This document shows positions 7,704 through 16,697 of a stretch of 24,895 nucleotides of DNA, piece after piece. A program made the translations under genes and the position numbers. Numbering within the stretch: the first letter of the stretch is position 1; each line of letters starts with the position of its first letter. Origin of the DNA: an uncultured beta proteobacterium (GTDB taxonomy: Bacteria; Pseudomonadota; Gammaproteobacteria; Burkholderiales; SG8-39); NCBI GenBank assembly GCA_902826155.1, contig CADEDU010000036.1, positions 7,433 through 32,327 on the forward strand, written 5' to 3'. Under the pieces are notes generated by a model. That model was given only the letters and a program-made list of their open reading frames with translations. It made no database searches and was not told the DNA's origin.

Positions 7704-8068
7704 GATTCGGACTCCTTTCTTGTAATGGTCAAATCGCGGGACTAGTCACCGAACGATCTGCAGGGGGAGGATCGGGGCGGCGCGGGGCAACGAACCTCGT
7801 TCAGCAACGCTCGTTTAACTACGTGGACCCTCGCGCATCGGATGCAAACACTGCACGCCCTCGATGCATTCACGCGTCGTTCGCCGGTGGGTTGACACCG
7901 GCTGTCGAGGCGTCGCGCGCGCTCGTATCGCCCGCGCAGCCGGCGATCTTAGTGGGCGCGGACACGGCTGTCCACGCGCGGTCGTTGCACCGTCAAGCGC
8001 CGGATACGCGATCGAATCGATGATCGGAGCCCACAGGGGGTGAAACGGTTCCGGTTCAATCCATCGAA
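7704..8068. other. 365-bp gap between ubiD-like and methyltransferase genes
   Basis: Apart from the ribosome-binding site at 7712-7718, the gap holds a perfect 7-bp inverted repeat, GCCGGTG (7883-7889) and CACCGGC (7896-7902), with a 6-nt loop. A shorter one is GGACA/TGTCC around 7960-7972. A minus-strand frame of 85 codons (7815-8072) begins with an ATG overlapping the ubiD stop as ATGA. Its first 30 or so residues look protein-like but the rest looks random, and I recognise no family, so I do not call it a gene. No clear promoter was found. Confidence 0.45.
7712..7718 (-). promoter_or_regulatory. Shine-Dalgarno sequence deciding a TTG start
   Basis: On the minus strand the bases read AAAGGAG, ending 8 nt before the TTG at 7701-7703. 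This near-perfect ribosome-binding site supports TTG as the true start of the Tat-signal methyltransferase gene; no in-frame ATG lies before the twin arginines. Confidence 0.8.
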
Positions 8069-9460
8069 TCATTCGGCCAGCCAGGCCGTGGCCGAGGCGG
8101 CGTGCCCGGCGCTCACGATGTCGCGCGCCAGATCCACGTGTTCTTCGCCGGGAATGCGGATCTTGGTGAACAGCAGCCCCGGGTATTCGAGTGGCCGGGT
8201 CGCATCGAGCCCCATCTTGGCGCTGACGCCGCGGTTGGACGACGGATCGAGAATCGAGCCCAGCGCGTTGGGCACCACCACCAGATCACGATCGGCCTGG
8301 AAGCGCGTGGCCACTGCCCACTCGACCTGCTCGGGGTCGTGCACATCGACATCGGTGTCGACCACGATCACGTGCTTCACGTCGTAGTGCGCGCCGAATG
8401 CGGCCATGATCACGTTCTTGGCCTCGCCCTCGCGCTGCTTGTGGAGCTGCACGTAGAGGTGATAGCGGCAGGTGCCGCCGGCGGCCAGATGCACATCGGT
8501 GATGTTCGGGAAGCTGCGCTGCAGATGGGCGAGGATCGTCGCCTCGCGCGGGATGCCGCCCAGCAGCAGATGCTCCATGCCGGCCGGCACGATCGTGTGA
8601 TAGAGCGGATCGGTGCGATGCGTGACGCAGTCGATCTCGATCACCTCGCGCTGTTCCTGCGGGCTGTAGTAGCGCGGGAACTCGCCGAACGGCCCTTCGA
8701 CCTCCCGCACGCCCGGTGGAATGCGCCCCTCGATCACGATCTCGGCGTGTGCCGGCACGCGCACATCACTGGTGAGGCATTTCACGACTTCGAGCGGTTC
8801 GCCATGCAGCGCGCCGGCAATCTCCAGCTCGTCGGTATCGATCGGCGCGATCGCCTGCGAGGCGAGCAGCGTGAGCGGGTCGACCCCGATCACGACCGCC
8901 ACCGGCAGTGCTTCGTTGCGCTTCTCGGCCGCACGGTAGAACGCATGCAGATGGCGCGGCAGCATCAGCGTGGCCATGCGCTGCGGCGCGTTGACCTGGA
9001 TGCGGTTGATCGACACGTTTTGCACGCCGGTGATCGGGTTGCGCGCGATCACCAGCCCGGCGGTGATGTACGGCGCCGAGTCGTGCTCGTTGTGCACCGG
9101 AATCGGCAGCAGCTTGCGGATGTCGAGCTCGCGATGTGCGACCTGCTGGCACGGCGCGGCGGCGCGCGCGACTTCGCGCCATTTCACCGGATGTTCGGCG
9201 GCGTTGCGGTACGTAGCGTGCAACTCGGCCTGCGCCACCCCGAGCGCCTCGGCGATCCATGCACGCTGCCCCACCAGCCCGGCGATGATCGGCATGGCCT
9301 GCCCACCCGGCCGTGGAAACAACACCGCCTGCTCGCCATCGAGCCGCTTGGCGATCGCCGCCAGCTCGAACTGCAGCGACACGTCAGGTCGCGCGATCGC
9401 AAGGCGGTTGGTGGATTGCAGCTGGCGCAGCCATGCGCGCAGCGTTCGGATCGGTTTCAT
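8069..9460 (-). CDS. UbiD-family (de)carboxylase
   Basis: The 463-residue product is a UbiD-family enzyme, a reversible decarboxylase of aromatic or alpha,beta-unsaturated acids that needs prenylated FMN made by UbiX. The best landmark is IPPGVREVEGPFGEFPRYYS (about 247-266), which carries the two active-site glutamates (Glu255 and Glu260); the NRIQV segment near 152-156 would supply the catalytic Arg. The C-terminal part has the conserved DVDVHDPEQVEWAVATRFQAD block. The ATG at 9458-9460 fits the family start. No ubiX is in the window and no ubiquinone genes adjoin it, so a catabolic decarboxylase is more likely than UbiD of ubiquinone synthesis. The gene is divergent from ribF across a 320-bp gap and is the first of the minus-strand run. 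Confidence 0.92.
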   Translation of the reverse strand: MKPIRTLRAWLRQLQSTNRLAIARPDVSLQFELAAIAKRLDGEQAVLFPRPGGQAMPIIAGLVGQRAWIAEALGVAQAELHATYRNAAEHPVKWREVARAAAPCQQVAHRELDIRKLLPIPVHNEHDSAPYITAGLVIARNPITGVQNVSINRIQVNAPQRMATLMLPRHLHAFYRAAEKRNEALPVAVVIGVDPLTLLASQAIAPIDTDELEIAGALHGEPLEVVKCLTSDVRVPAHAEIVIEGRIPPGVREVEGPFGEFPRYYSPQEQREVIEIDCVTHRTDPLYHTIVPAGMEHLLLGGIPREATILAHLQRSFPNITDVHLAAGGTCRYHLYVQLHKQREGEAKNVIMAAFGAHYDVKHVIVVDTDVDVHDPEQVEWAVATRFQADRDLVVVPNALGSILDPSSNRGVSAKMGLDATRPLEYPGLLFTKIRIPGEEHVDLARDIVSAGHAASATAWLAE

Positions 9461-9642
9461 CGCGTTGTTCGCACGTCGATCGTGGTGGTCCAGGCCGCAA
9501 ATGTAGCCTGCTAGTGGCGATCACCGCAGTCGCAACCAGTCCACTCATCATCCGGCACACCATGGGCGGACGGCGATTCAATGCGCCCACCACGCCCGGG
9601 CGTCCCGTGTTCGCGCACGGTCGGGATCGAGCGGTTTGTCGC

Positions 9643-9648
9643 TATAAT
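9643..9648 (+). promoter_or_regulatory. Candidate -10 box of the ribF operon promoter
   Basis: The bases are a perfect TATAAT followed by a short run before a likely start near 9655. The -35 region 16-18 bp upstream (around 9620-9626) reads GTCGGGA and is weak, so strength may depend on other factors. It is the best promoter in front of ribF-ileS-lspA-ispH. Confidence 0.5.
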
Positions 9649-9687
9649 TCAGCGCTTTAGCCCACGCTTCCGCGGCCGGCCCGAAAC

Positions 9688-9744
9688 GTTGCGACAGCGC
9701 CCGCCATCGCCGATCGATCGAGCGCTCGACCCCGAAGTCGCAAC
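9688..9744 (+). repeat. Nested inverted repeats in the ribF leader
   Basis: GTTGCGAC at 9688-9695 is perfectly complementary to GTCGCAAC at 9737-9744. Between them lies the 12-bp perfect palindrome TCGAGCGCTCGA (9718-9729). In RNA this could form a long-range stem enclosing a hairpin, ending about 36 nt before the ribF start. Function is not known. Confidence 0.5.
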
Positions 9745-9780
9745 AACGCTACGGTCCGGCTGACCGCGAGTCTCGATCGA

Positions 9781-10731
9781 ATGATCATCACGCACGGCTC
9801 CGAGCCGGGATCGCCACGTGCCACGCCGATGCGTCCGGTGGCGCTCACGATCGGCAATTTCGATGGAGTGCATCGCGGCCATCAGTTCATGATCGCCCGC
9901 ACTATCGAAGTGGCGCGCGCGCGTGGCATCGAGTCGTGCGCGTTGACGTTCGAACCGCATCCGCGCGAGTTTTTCGCCGGCGACACCGCACCGACACGCC
10001 TGACTTCACTGCGCGAGAAGACCGAACTGCTCGCTGAACTGGGTATCGGCCGGGTGCATGTGCAACGCTTCACCCCGGAGTTCGCGCAGTTGCCGCCCGA
10101 TGGCTTCATCCGACACGTGCTGCACGACACCCTGCAATCACGCTGGATCCTGGTCGGCGACGATTTCCGCTTCGGTGCCGGGCGAGCAGGCGACTACAGC
10201 CGGCTCAAGACGGCCGGCGAACAGTTCGAATTCGACGTCGAAGCCATTCCCACCGTGCAGCATGAGGGCGTACGCATTTCGAGTTCGGCGGTGCGCGCTG
10301 CGCTGCGGGCGGGTGAGCTCGACCGCGCCAGGATGCTGCTGGGCCGCGCTTACAGCATCAGCGGACGCGTCATTCACGGCGAGAAGCTGGGCCGCACGCT
10401 TGGCTTCGCCACCGCCAACATCGCACTCGAACACAATCGTCCGCCGCTGATGGGCATCTTCGTGGTGCGGGTGCGCGGCCTGGGCGAAAGCGTGCGCGAC
10501 GCGGTCGCGAGCCTTGGTTACCGGCCCACGGTCACCGACGAGCGTCGCGCGCTGCTCGAGGTGCATCTGTTCGACTTCGACGCCGACGTCTACGGGCAGC
10601 TGATCCGCGTGGAGTTTCTGCACAAGCTGCGCGACGAAGAGAAATACCCCGATCTGGACACCCTGAAGGCGGCGATCGCGCGCGACTGCGTGAACGCTCG
10701 CGACTACTTCAAGCGCACAACGCATGGCTGA
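9781..10731 (+). CDS. ribF: Bifunctional riboflavin kinase/FAD synthetase
   Basis: The 316-residue protein makes FMN from riboflavin and then FAD from FMN. The N-terminal FAD synthetase domain has the nucleotidyltransferase motif [11 protein letters not shown] at 25-35, the [12 protein letters not shown] segment, [14 protein letters not shown] and [10 protein letters not shown]. The C-terminal riboflavin kinase domain has [16 protein letters not shown], then ATANI where most family members read PTANI, and the closing [19 protein letters not shown]. The ATG at 9779-9783 region (first base 9781) gives the usual short lead before the first motif; no good Shine-Dalgarno is present, and a later ATG at 9829 is less likely. 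It overlaps ileS by 8 bp, implying coupled translation. Confidence 0.96.
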   Translation: MIITHGSEPGSPRATPMRPVALTIGNFDGVHRGHQFMIARTIEVARARGIESCALTFEPHPREFFAGDTAPTRLTSLREKTELLAELGIGRVHVQRFTPEFAQLPPDGFIRHVLHDTLQSRWILVGDDFRFGAGRAGDYSRLKTAGEQFEFDVEAIPTVQHEGVRISSSAVRAALRAGELDRARMLLGRAYSISGRVIHGEKLGRTLGFATANIALEHNRPPLMGIFVVRVRGLGESVRDAVASLGYRPTVTDERRALLEVHLFDFDADVYGQLIRVEFLHKLRDEEKYPDLDTLKAAIARDCVNARDYFKRTTHG

Positions 10732-13519
10732 CTACAAACCGACCCTGAATCTGCTGGAAACGCCGTTTCCGATGCGCGGCGACCTGGCCAAGCGCGAACC
10801 CGGCTGGATCAAGCAATGGACCGACCAAAAGCTCTATCAGCGCATCCGCGCGCTGTCGGCAGAACGGCCCAAGTGGGTGCTGCACGACGGCCCGCCGTTC
10901 GCCAACGGCGACATTCACATCGGCCATGCGGTCAACAAGATCCTCAAGGACATCATCGTCAAGTCGCGCAACATGGCCGGCTTCGACGCGCACTACGTGC
11001 CGGGTTGGGACTGCCACGGCATGCCGATCGAGCACCAGATCGAAAAGCAGTTCGGCAAAAACCTGCCGGTCGACGAGGTGCAGGCGAAGTGCCGCGCCTA
11101 CGCGACCGAGCAGATCGCGCGTCAGAAGAAAGACTTCATGCGACTGGGCGTACTGGGCGATTGGGACAACCCCTACCGCACGATGGATCCCCGGAGCGAG
11201 GCGAACGAAATCCGCACGCTGGGCAGGATTCTCGACAAGGGCTACCTCTTCCGCGGCCTGAAGCCGGTGAACTGGTGCTTCGATTGCGGTTCTGCACTCG
11301 CTGAAGCCGAGGTCGAATACGAGGATCGCGTCGATTTCGCCATCGACGTGGGCTTCCCGTTCGCTGAAACCGAAAAACTCGCGCGCGCGTTCGGCTTGCC
11401 CGCGCTGCCGGCCAAGCCCGGCTGGATCGTCATCTGGACCACCACGCCGTGGACGATCCCGTCCAACCAGGCGCTCAACCTGCATCCGGATTTCGACTAC
11501 GCGCTGGTCGACACCGATCGCGGTCTGCTGATCCTCGCTGCCGAACGGGTCAAGCCCTGCCTCGACACCTACAAGCTCACCGGCACCACGCTGGCCACCT
11601 GCAAAGGCAAGGCGCTGGAGCTGATCGACTTCAAGCACCCTTTCTACGAGCGGCGCTCACCGGTCTATCTGGGCCACTACGTGACGCTCGATACCGGCAC
11701 CGGCATCGTCCACTCGGCGCCTGCTTATGGCGTGGAAGACTTTCTGTCGTGCAAGCACTACGGCATGAAGGACGACGCGATTCTCAATCCGGTGCAAGGC
11801 AACGGCGTCTATGCGGATAGCCTGCCGCTGTTCGGGGGCCTGAAGATCTGGGACGCCAATCCGAAGATCGTCGAGACCATCCGTACGGCGGGCGCGCTGC
11901 TCCACAGCGAGAAGCACTCGCACAGCTACATGCATTGCTGGCGCCATCGAACGCCGATCATCTACCGCGCTGCCACGCAGTGGTTCGCCGGCCTGGACGT
12001 CACGCCCAAGGATGGCGGCAAGACGCTGCGGCAGGTCGCGCTCGAAGAGATCGACAAGACCGATTTCTATCCGGCCTGGGGCAAAGCGCGGCTCTACGGG
12101 ATGATCCAGCACCGGCCCGACTGGACGCTCTCGCGCCAGCGCCAGTGGGGCGTGCCGATGGCGTTCTTCGTGCATCGCGAGACCGGGCAGCTGCATCCAC
12201 GCACGTCCGAGTTGCTCGAGCAGGTGGCGCAGCGCGTCGAGAAGGAAGGCATCGAAGCCTGGCAGCGGCTCGATCCGCGTGAGTTGCTGGGCGACGAGGC
12301 TGCGCAGTACGAAAAGAATCGCGACACGCTCGATGTCTGGTTCGACTCGGGCTCGACGCACCAGACGGTGCTGCGCGGCTCGCACGCCGACACCGAGCAC
12401 TTTCCGGCGGAGATGTATCTCGAAGGCTCCGACCAGCACCGGGGCTGGTTCCACACGTCGCTGCTGGTGTCGACGATGCTCAACGGCTGCGCGCCGTACA
12501 AGTCGCTGCTCACCCACGGGTTCACCGTAGCGGGCGACGGTCGCAAGATGTCGAAGTCGCTCGGTAACGCCGTGGCACCGCAGAAAGTCTCCGAAACGCT
12601 CGGCGCGGAGATCCTGCGGCTGTGGGTCGGCTCGACCGACTATTCCGGCGAGATCGGCATCTCCGATGAAATCCTCAAGCGCGTGGTGGAGAGCTACCGG
12701 CGCATCCGCAACACGCTCAAGTTCCTGCTCTCCAACCTCGCCGACTTCGATGCGGCGCGCGACGCGGTGCCGCTCGAGCAGATGCTGGAGATCGATCGCT
12801 ACGCACTGGCGCTCACCGCCAATTTCCAGAAGCGCGCGCTGGCGAGCTACGACAAGTTCGAGTTTCATCCGGCAATGGCGGGCCTGGCGGTGTTCTGCTC
12901 CGAAGACCTCGGCGCGTTCTACCTCGACATCCTCAAGGACCGTCTCTACACCGCGCAGAAAGCGGGTAGGCCGCGACGCTCGGCGCAGACCGCGCTGCAT
13001 CACATCACGCACGCGCTGGTGCGGCTGATGGCGCCGATCCTCTCGTTCACCGCGGAGGAATGCTGGACGCATCTGGCGCCTGGCAAGGAAACCGTGTTCG
13101 CCGAGACGTACCACCAGATTCCGATGCCGCGGGACGCCGAGTCGTTGCTTGCGCGTTGGAACTCGCTGCGCGAATTTCGCGGCGAAGTGACGAAGAAGCT
13201 CGAGGAACTGCGCGTGGCGGGCAAGATCGGCTCGGCGCTCGACGCGGAAGTGTCGGTCGTGGCGGCCGGGCCGCAATACGATCTGCTGCTTTCGCTGGGC
13301 GAGGATCTGCGCTTCGTGTTCATCGTGTCGAAGGTGACACTGCAGCGCACCGATCGCCCCGATCAGGCGCGGATCGACGCGGTGCCGTCTGAGCACGTCA
13401 AATGCGAACGCTGCTGGCACCATCGCGTCGACGTGGGGTCGCATGCGGAGCATCCGACACTGTGCGGGCGCTGCGTGTCGAACCTGTTCGGCAGCGGTGA
13501 ACCGCGCGGATTCGCCTGA
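10724..13519 (+). CDS. ileS: Isoleucyl-tRNA synthetase
   Basis: The 931-residue protein charges tRNA-Ile with isoleucine in the cytoplasm. Class Ia landmarks are complete: the HIGH motif at 65-68 within [16 protein letters not shown], the editing-domain region around [14 protein letters not shown], the KMSKS motif at 608-612, the anticodon-binding helical domain, and a C-terminal zinc finger with CERCW and CGRC pairs. Length fits the bacterial zinc-containing type. The ATG lies inside the 3' end of ribF (8-bp overlap). The lspA start follows 19 bp after the stop, so the ribF-ileS-lspA-ispH order forms one operon, as in many beta- and gammaproteobacteria. Confidence 0.98.
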   Translation: MADYKPTLNLLETPFPMRGDLAKREPGWIKQWTDQKLYQRIRALSAERPKWVLHDGPPFANGDIHIGHAVNKILKDIIVKSRNMAGFDAHYVPGWDCHGMPIEHQIEKQFGKNLPVDEVQAKCRAYATEQIARQKKDFMRLGVLGDWDNPYRTMDPRSEANEIRTLGRILDKGYLFRGLKPVNWCFDCGSALAEAEVEYEDRVDFAIDVGFPFAETEKLARAFGLPALPAKPGWIVIWTTTPWTIPSNQALNLHPDFDYALVDTDRGLLILAAERVKPCLDTYKLTGTTLATCKGKALELIDFKHPFYERRSPVYLGHYVTLDTGTGIVHSAPAYGVEDFLSCKHYGMKDDAILNPVQGNGVYADSLPLFGGLKIWDANPKIVETIRTAGALLHSEKHSHSYMHCWRHRTPIIYRAATQWFAGLDVTPKDGGKTLRQVALEEIDKTDFYPAWGKARLYGMIQHRPDWTLSRQRQWGVPMAFFVHRETGQLHPRTSELLEQVAQRVEKEGIEAWQRLDPRELLGDEAAQYEKNRDTLDVWFDSGSTHQTVLRGSHADTEHFPAEMYLEGSDQHRGWFHTSLLVSTMLNGCAPYKSLLTHGFTVAGDGRKMSKSLGNAVAPQKVSETLGAEILRLWVGSTDYSGEIGISDEILKRVVESYRRIRNTLKFLLSNLADFDAARDAVPLEQMLEIDRYALALTANFQKRALASYDKFEFHPAMAGLAVFCSEDLGAFYLDILKDRLYTAQKAGRPRRSAQTALHHITHALVRLMAPILSFTAEECWTHLAPGKETVFAETYHQIPMPRDAESLLARWNSLREFRGEVTKKLEELRVAGKIGSALDAEVSVVAAGPQYDLLLSLGEDLRFVFIVSKVTLQRTDRPDQARIDAVPSEHVKCERCWHHRVDVGSHAEHPTLCGRCVSNLFGSGEPRGFA

Positions 13520-13538
13520 TCATGCACGGTGCTCGCCT

Positions 13539-14054
13539 GTGACTGACATCGCCACTCAGAGGCGCTCTGCGATCGGGCTGTGGATCGCGATCGCCTTGGG
13601 GGTCGTGATCCTCGATCAGATCACCAAGCACATCGTGCTGGGCCGCTTTCAGCCCGGCGAGTCGTTGCCGGTGACTCCTTTCTTCAATCTGGTGCTCGCC
13701 TTCAACACCGGCGCCGCGTTCAGCTTCCTCGCCAACGCGGGCGGATGGCAACGCGCGTTCTTCATCGTCATCGCGCTCGGGGCGGTGGTCGTGATCACCT
13801 GGCTGCTGCGCCGGCATCATCAGGAGCGGATGTTCTCGCTCGGTCTGGCGTTGATTCTCGGTGGTGCGATCGGCAACGTCATCGATCGCATCTGGCTGGG
13901 CAAGGTGGTCGACTTTCTGTTGTTCTACTACCGCGATTGGGCCTGGCCGGCATTCAATGTCGCCGACAGCGCGATCACCGTCGGCGCTGGGCTGCTGATT
14001 CTCGACAGCTTCGTCGGCGGGAAGCGCCGGCCCGTCAGTCAGAGCTCCTCGTGA
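13539..14054 (+). CDS. lspA: Lipoprotein signal peptidase (signal peptidase II)
   Basis: The 171-residue inner-membrane aspartyl protease removes signal peptides from prolipoproteins after lipidation. Four hydrophobic segments are visible. Conserved blocks are [46 protein letters not shown] and [15 protein letters not shown]; the catalytic pair is Asp125 (VVDF) and Asp143 (NVAD). The start is taken as GTG at 13539-13541, which gives the normal length. The open frame extends 32 codons upstream into the end of ileS but that part is not LspA-like. The lipoprotein hydrolase at 6121-7062 would be one substrate in this genome. Confidence 0.95.
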   Translation: MTDIATQRRSAIGLWIAIALGVVILDQITKHIVLGRFQPGESLPVTPFFNLVLAFNTGAAFSFLANAGGWQRAFFIVIALGAVVVITWLLRRHHQERMFSLGLALILGGAIGNVIDRIWLGKVVDFLLFYYRDWAWPAFNVADSAITVGAGLLILDSFVGGKRRPVSQSSS

Positions 14055-14068
14055 GATCGGATACTGCA

Positions 14069-15025
14069 ATGGAAGTCCTGCTAGCCAACCCTCGTGGCTT
14101 TTGCGCGGGCGTCGAACGAGCCATTGGAATCGTCGAGCGCGCGATCGAGTTGCACGGCGCGCCGATCTACGTGCGCCACGAGATCGTGCACAACCGATTC
14201 GTCGTTGACGATCTTCGCAAGAAGGGCGCGGTGTTCATCGAAGACCTGAGCGAAGTGCCCGCGGGCAGCACGGTGATCTTCAGCGCGCACGGGGTGCCCA
14301 AGTCGGTGCGCAGCGAGGCACAGCGGCGCGGGCTAAAGGTGTTCGACGCCACCTGCCCGCTGGTGACCAAAGTGCACGTCGAGGTGGCGAAGATGCTCAA
14401 GGCCGGCTTCGAGATCGTGATGATCGGTCATCGCGGACACCCCGAGGCCGAAGGTACGATGGGCCAGGAGAACAACGCCGAAGGCGGCAAGGCGAGTGCG
14501 CGCATGCATCTGGTCGAGACGGTCGACGACGTCGCGCAACTCGCGGTGGGCAGACCCGATCAACTCGCTTACGTCACGCAGACCACCCTGTCGGTCGACG
14601 ATGCGGCGCAGATCGTCGAGGCACTGCGCCGGCGCTTCCCGAACATCGTGGGCCCCAAGAAAGACGACATCTGCTACGCCACGCAGAACCGCCAGGACGC
14701 AGTGAAGTTCATGGCGCCACGATGCGACGTCGTGATCGTCGTCGGCTCGCCTAACAGTTCGAACTCCAACCGTTTGCGCGAAGTGGCCGAGAACATGCAG
14801 GTGCCGGCATACATGGTCGACAAAGCCGAGGAGCTCCGACCCGAGTGGATCACCGGCAAGTTGCGAGTAGGCGTCACCGCCGGAGCTTCGGCGCCCGAAG
14901 TGCTGGTCAGCGAGGTCATCGAGAAGCTGCGCAGCCTCGGTGCGCGCGCCGTACGCAATCTCGATGGCGTGACCGAGAACGTCGCGTTTCCTCTGCCGAA
15001 GGGGTTGGGCAAGACGATCCGGTAG
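14069..15025 (+). CDS. ispH: 4-hydroxy-3-methylbut-2-enyl diphosphate reductase
   Basis: The 318-residue iron-sulfur enzyme performs the last step of the MEP isoprenoid pathway, giving IPP and DMAPP. The three cluster cysteines are present: Cys12 (GFCAGV), Cys96 (DATCPLV) and Cys202 ([11 protein letters not shown]). Histidines in HEIVHN, AHGVP and GHRGHPE and the following Glu match the active site. The ATG at 14069 matches the E. coli start (MQILLANPRG). A GTG at 14051 overlapping the lspA stop is a possible upstream start adding six residues. The segment at about 132-146 is slightly longer than in the E. coli protein. Here ispH directly follows lspA, without the fkpB gene that separates them in Pseudomonas. 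Confidence 0.97.
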   Translation: MEVLLANPRGFCAGVERAIGIVERAIELHGAPIYVRHEIVHNRFVVDDLRKKGAVFIEDLSEVPAGSTVIFSAHGVPKSVRSEAQRRGLKVFDATCPLVTKVHVEVAKMLKAGFEIVMIGHRGHPEAEGTMGQENNAEGGKASARMHLVETVDDVAQLAVGRPDQLAYVTQTTLSVDDAAQIVEALRRRFPNIVGPKKDDICYATQNRQDAVKFMAPRCDVVIVVGSPNSSNSNRLREVAENMQVPAYMVDKAEELRPEWITGKLRVGVTAGASAPEVLVSEVIEKLRSLGARAVRNLDGVTENVAFPLPKGLGKTIR

Positions 15026-15320
15026 GCGCGCCGCGACGCGACAAGCAACAACGCATCGAGAATGCCGCCGGCAACACGTGGGCGGTTTGACTCCATCTGC
15101 GGATCGCGTTGCGTAGATCACGCTTTGTGCCGGGCAGATTGCTTACAGCGTGATCGCACCAAGCCGTCGACGGCACACATGCGGCCCTTCGTCGGTTGGT
15201 GCGGAGAGGCGATCATCCTGCGAACCGCATCGTGACCGAGTGCATTGAGTGCGTAGCGCTGCCATGCAACGCTCCCGAATTGACCGCCGCGCAGTCGGCG
15301 CACGTTACGGGGACTTGGAC
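15026..15320. other. Intergenic region after ispH
   Basis: The 295-bp stretch holds no protein-like frame on either strand. No hairpin with a T-run follows ispH. TTGACC at 15280-15285 could be a -35 element for the downstream secreted protein, but the sequence 17-19 bp further on (around GTTACG) is a poor -10 box. GGGGA at 15309-15313, 7 nt before the next ATG, is a plausible ribosome-binding site. Confidence 0.4.
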
Positions 15321-15803
15321 ATGCAACGATCACTTGCTGCGCTCGCTGTGGCGCTCGCGTTTGCCACACCTTCGATCAGTCACGCTCAGACCGCGGCCGG
15401 ACAGGAGTACGACACCTGCGCCAAAGGGCAGTCGGGCCGCTCAACCGCATCAGGCGTCGCCGCCGACTTCCGCACCGATTCACTCAAGCTTCTCGGTGAT
15501 GTGGTTCCCGCGCTGGCGAAGTTGCGCGAGCCGGGAAAACCGGAACAGTTCGACACGAACCTGCTGCGCCGGATCGGCAAGGACATGTGCGAGTTCGGCA
15601 AGCGCTGGTCGTACGAGCACGAGGGCAGCAAGGCGGCGGTCGGCGATCAGATCGGTTGCCTGGCCGCCGTGTCGTCCGCCGCGTCTCAGATCCGCGAGGG
15701 CTATCGGTCGCAGTTCCGCGACCTGTCGACGCAAGGCCGGGAAAAACTGGCCCGCTCACTCGACGAGCGCACCGACCTCTGCAAACGCGGCGCCAAGCCG
15801 TAA
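15321..15803 (+). CDS. Small secreted protein of unknown function
   Basis: The 160-residue protein has a clear Sec signal peptide (MQRSLAALAVALAFATPSISHAQ, cleavage after SHA). The mature part is mostly helical and polar and contains four cysteines (in YDTCAKG, DMCEFG, IGCLAA and DLCKRG), an even number suited to two disulfides in the periplasm. I recognise no family. I chose the ATG at 15321 because the signal peptide begins there and GGGGA lies 7 nt upstream; the open frame runs 24 codons further upstream without protein character. It stands alone on the plus strand, convergent with the pilus operon, with 48 bp between the two stop codons. Real-gene status rests on the signal peptide, codon pattern and cysteine layout. 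Confidence 0.75.
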   Translation: MQRSLAALAVALAFATPSISHAQTAAGQEYDTCAKGQSGRSTASGVAADFRTDSLKLLGDVVPALAKLREPGKPEQFDTNLLRRIGKDMCEFGKRWSYEHEGSKAAVGDQIGCLAAVSSAASQIREGYRSQFRDLSTQGREKLARSLDERTDLCKRGAKP

Positions 15804-15843
15804 CAAGCGCACCCGATCAGCGCCGAGAAGCCGCGAGACCGCA

Positions 15844-15864
15844 CCGCAAGCCTAGTCCTTGCGG
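15844..15864. terminator. Inverted repeat between convergent genes
   Basis: CCGCAAG (15844-15850) pairs with CTTGCGG (15858-15864) across a 7-nt loop, and overlaps the stop codon of the TonB-like gene. It lies just where both convergent transcripts must end, but lacks a T-run on either strand, so a bidirectional terminator role is only plausible. Confidence 0.35.
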
Positions 15865-16673
15865 GGGTGGTCTTCCTTGCGAGGACGGTCCAATAACTGG
15901 CGCGCGTTCGCCGACTGACTCAAAAGCGCGCCGAAGTCGGGTTCGATCTTGAGCTCGACCACCATCTGGCTCTTCACCGGAAAACCGTGCCGCATCGCCG
16001 GGTAGAAGCTCGCCCGCCCGAACGACTCCTTCGCGGCTTCGTCGAACACGCCCTCGGGCTCGCTGATCAATACGTCGACCTGGTCAACGTCGCCGCGCTC
16101 GCTGATGAGCAGGCGCAGCACGAGGTAGCCTGCATAGTCCTCGGTTCCCTCCGGCGCATCGGTGTGGATCGCGCCCTGCGGCGCGGCACGCGTGTCGACT
16201 TCGTGCGAGGCGAAGTAGTGGGTGCCGCTCGCCGCCTCGCGTGCGCCAGACACCGGCTCAGCGTGCGGGTTGGCGTCCTCCAACACCGCTGAGGTCTCGC
16301 TTGCCGCCGCGTGCTCCAGCGGTGGCACCTCCGGGGCGGTCATCAGCGAAGAGAGGGCGACACCTTGCGCAGGCCGCGGATCAGCCATTCGCGCAGTCCG
16401 TGCTGCAGGCCCCGCTACATCGGACGCCGGCTTTGAGACACGGGTTGACTCTTTCCTGCGGGATGAGTCCGCCGCCAACGGTTCCGCAGCCGGCCGCGCA
16501 TGGGTGGACGGAGGTCCGACTCGAAACTGTACGGAGAGCGCCGCGCCGCGCCCCCCTTCGCCAAGCGGGCCACCCTTTCCACTCGGCAATCCGGCCCACA
16601 ACGCGGCGTGGAACACCAGTGATCCGACTATGCCGAAGATCAGGCGCTGGATCTGGGGATCGGGGCGCAGCAT
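15852..16673 (-). CDS. TonB-like (energy transducer C-terminal domain) protein
   Basis: The 273-residue protein has one N-terminal membrane segment (about 11-29, after MLRPDPQIQR), a long low-complexity linker rich in Ala, Pro and Glu (about 35-170), and a C-terminal TonB-like domain (about 178-245) with YAGYLVLRLLISERGDVDQVDVL and SFYPAMRHGFPVKSQMVVELKI. TonB proteins span the periplasm and pass proton-motive energy from ExbB-ExbD to outer-membrane receptors. No exbB or exbD adjoins it and the linker lacks the usual Pro-Lys/Pro-Glu repeats. The ATG at 16671-16673 is chosen because the membrane segment follows at once; the open frame extends 17 codons upstream. It is the last gene after pilY1, separated by 84 bp with a strong hairpin. 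Confidence 0.78.
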   Translation of the reverse strand: MLRPDPQIQRLIFGIVGSLVFHAALWAGLPSGKGGPLGEGGRGAALSVQFRVGPPSTHARPAAEPLAADSSRRKESTRVSKPASDVAGPAARTARMADPRPAQGVALSSLMTAPEVPPLEHAAASETSAVLEDANPHAEPVSGAREAASGTHYFASHEVDTRAAPQGAIHTDAPEGTEDYAGYLVLRLLISERGDVDQVDVLISEPEGVFDEAAKESFGRASFYPAMRHGFPVKSQMVVELKIEPDFGALLSQSANARQLLDRPRKEDHPRKD

Positions 16674-16697
16674 TGGAGCTCGTTCACTTCGAAATGC

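Larger units (their letters stand above)
9461..9780. other. Divergent intergenic region between ubiD-like gene and ribF
   Basis: The 320-bp region separates the two divergent genes. It contains a 12-bp perfect palindrome ACGCCCGGGCGT at 9592-9603, a TATAAT box at 9643-9648 directed toward ribF, and a ribF leader of about 125 nt with inverted repeats. I see no gene and no obvious promoter for the minus-strand ubiD-like gene. Confidence 0.6.

Noticed and set aside
7883..7902. Intrinsic terminator after the ubiD-like gene
   Set aside because: The 7-bp stem has no following T-run and lies about 165 bp beyond the stop, so it is recorded only as an inverted repeat.
8069..9460. Calling the UbiD-family gene ubiD of ubiquinone synthesis
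   Set aside because: Without ubiquinone genes or ubiX nearby, and in a catabolic setting, the specific assignment is not supported.
9655..9780. FMN riboswitch in the ribF leader
   Set aside because: The conserved FMN riboswitch core sequences I know are not present; only inverted repeats are seen.
11657..13453. Minus-strand frame of about 600 codons inside ileS
   Set aside because: Antisense shadow of an intact ileS with HIGH, KMSKS and zinc-finger motifs; translated composition is Arg/His/Gln-rich and not protein-like.
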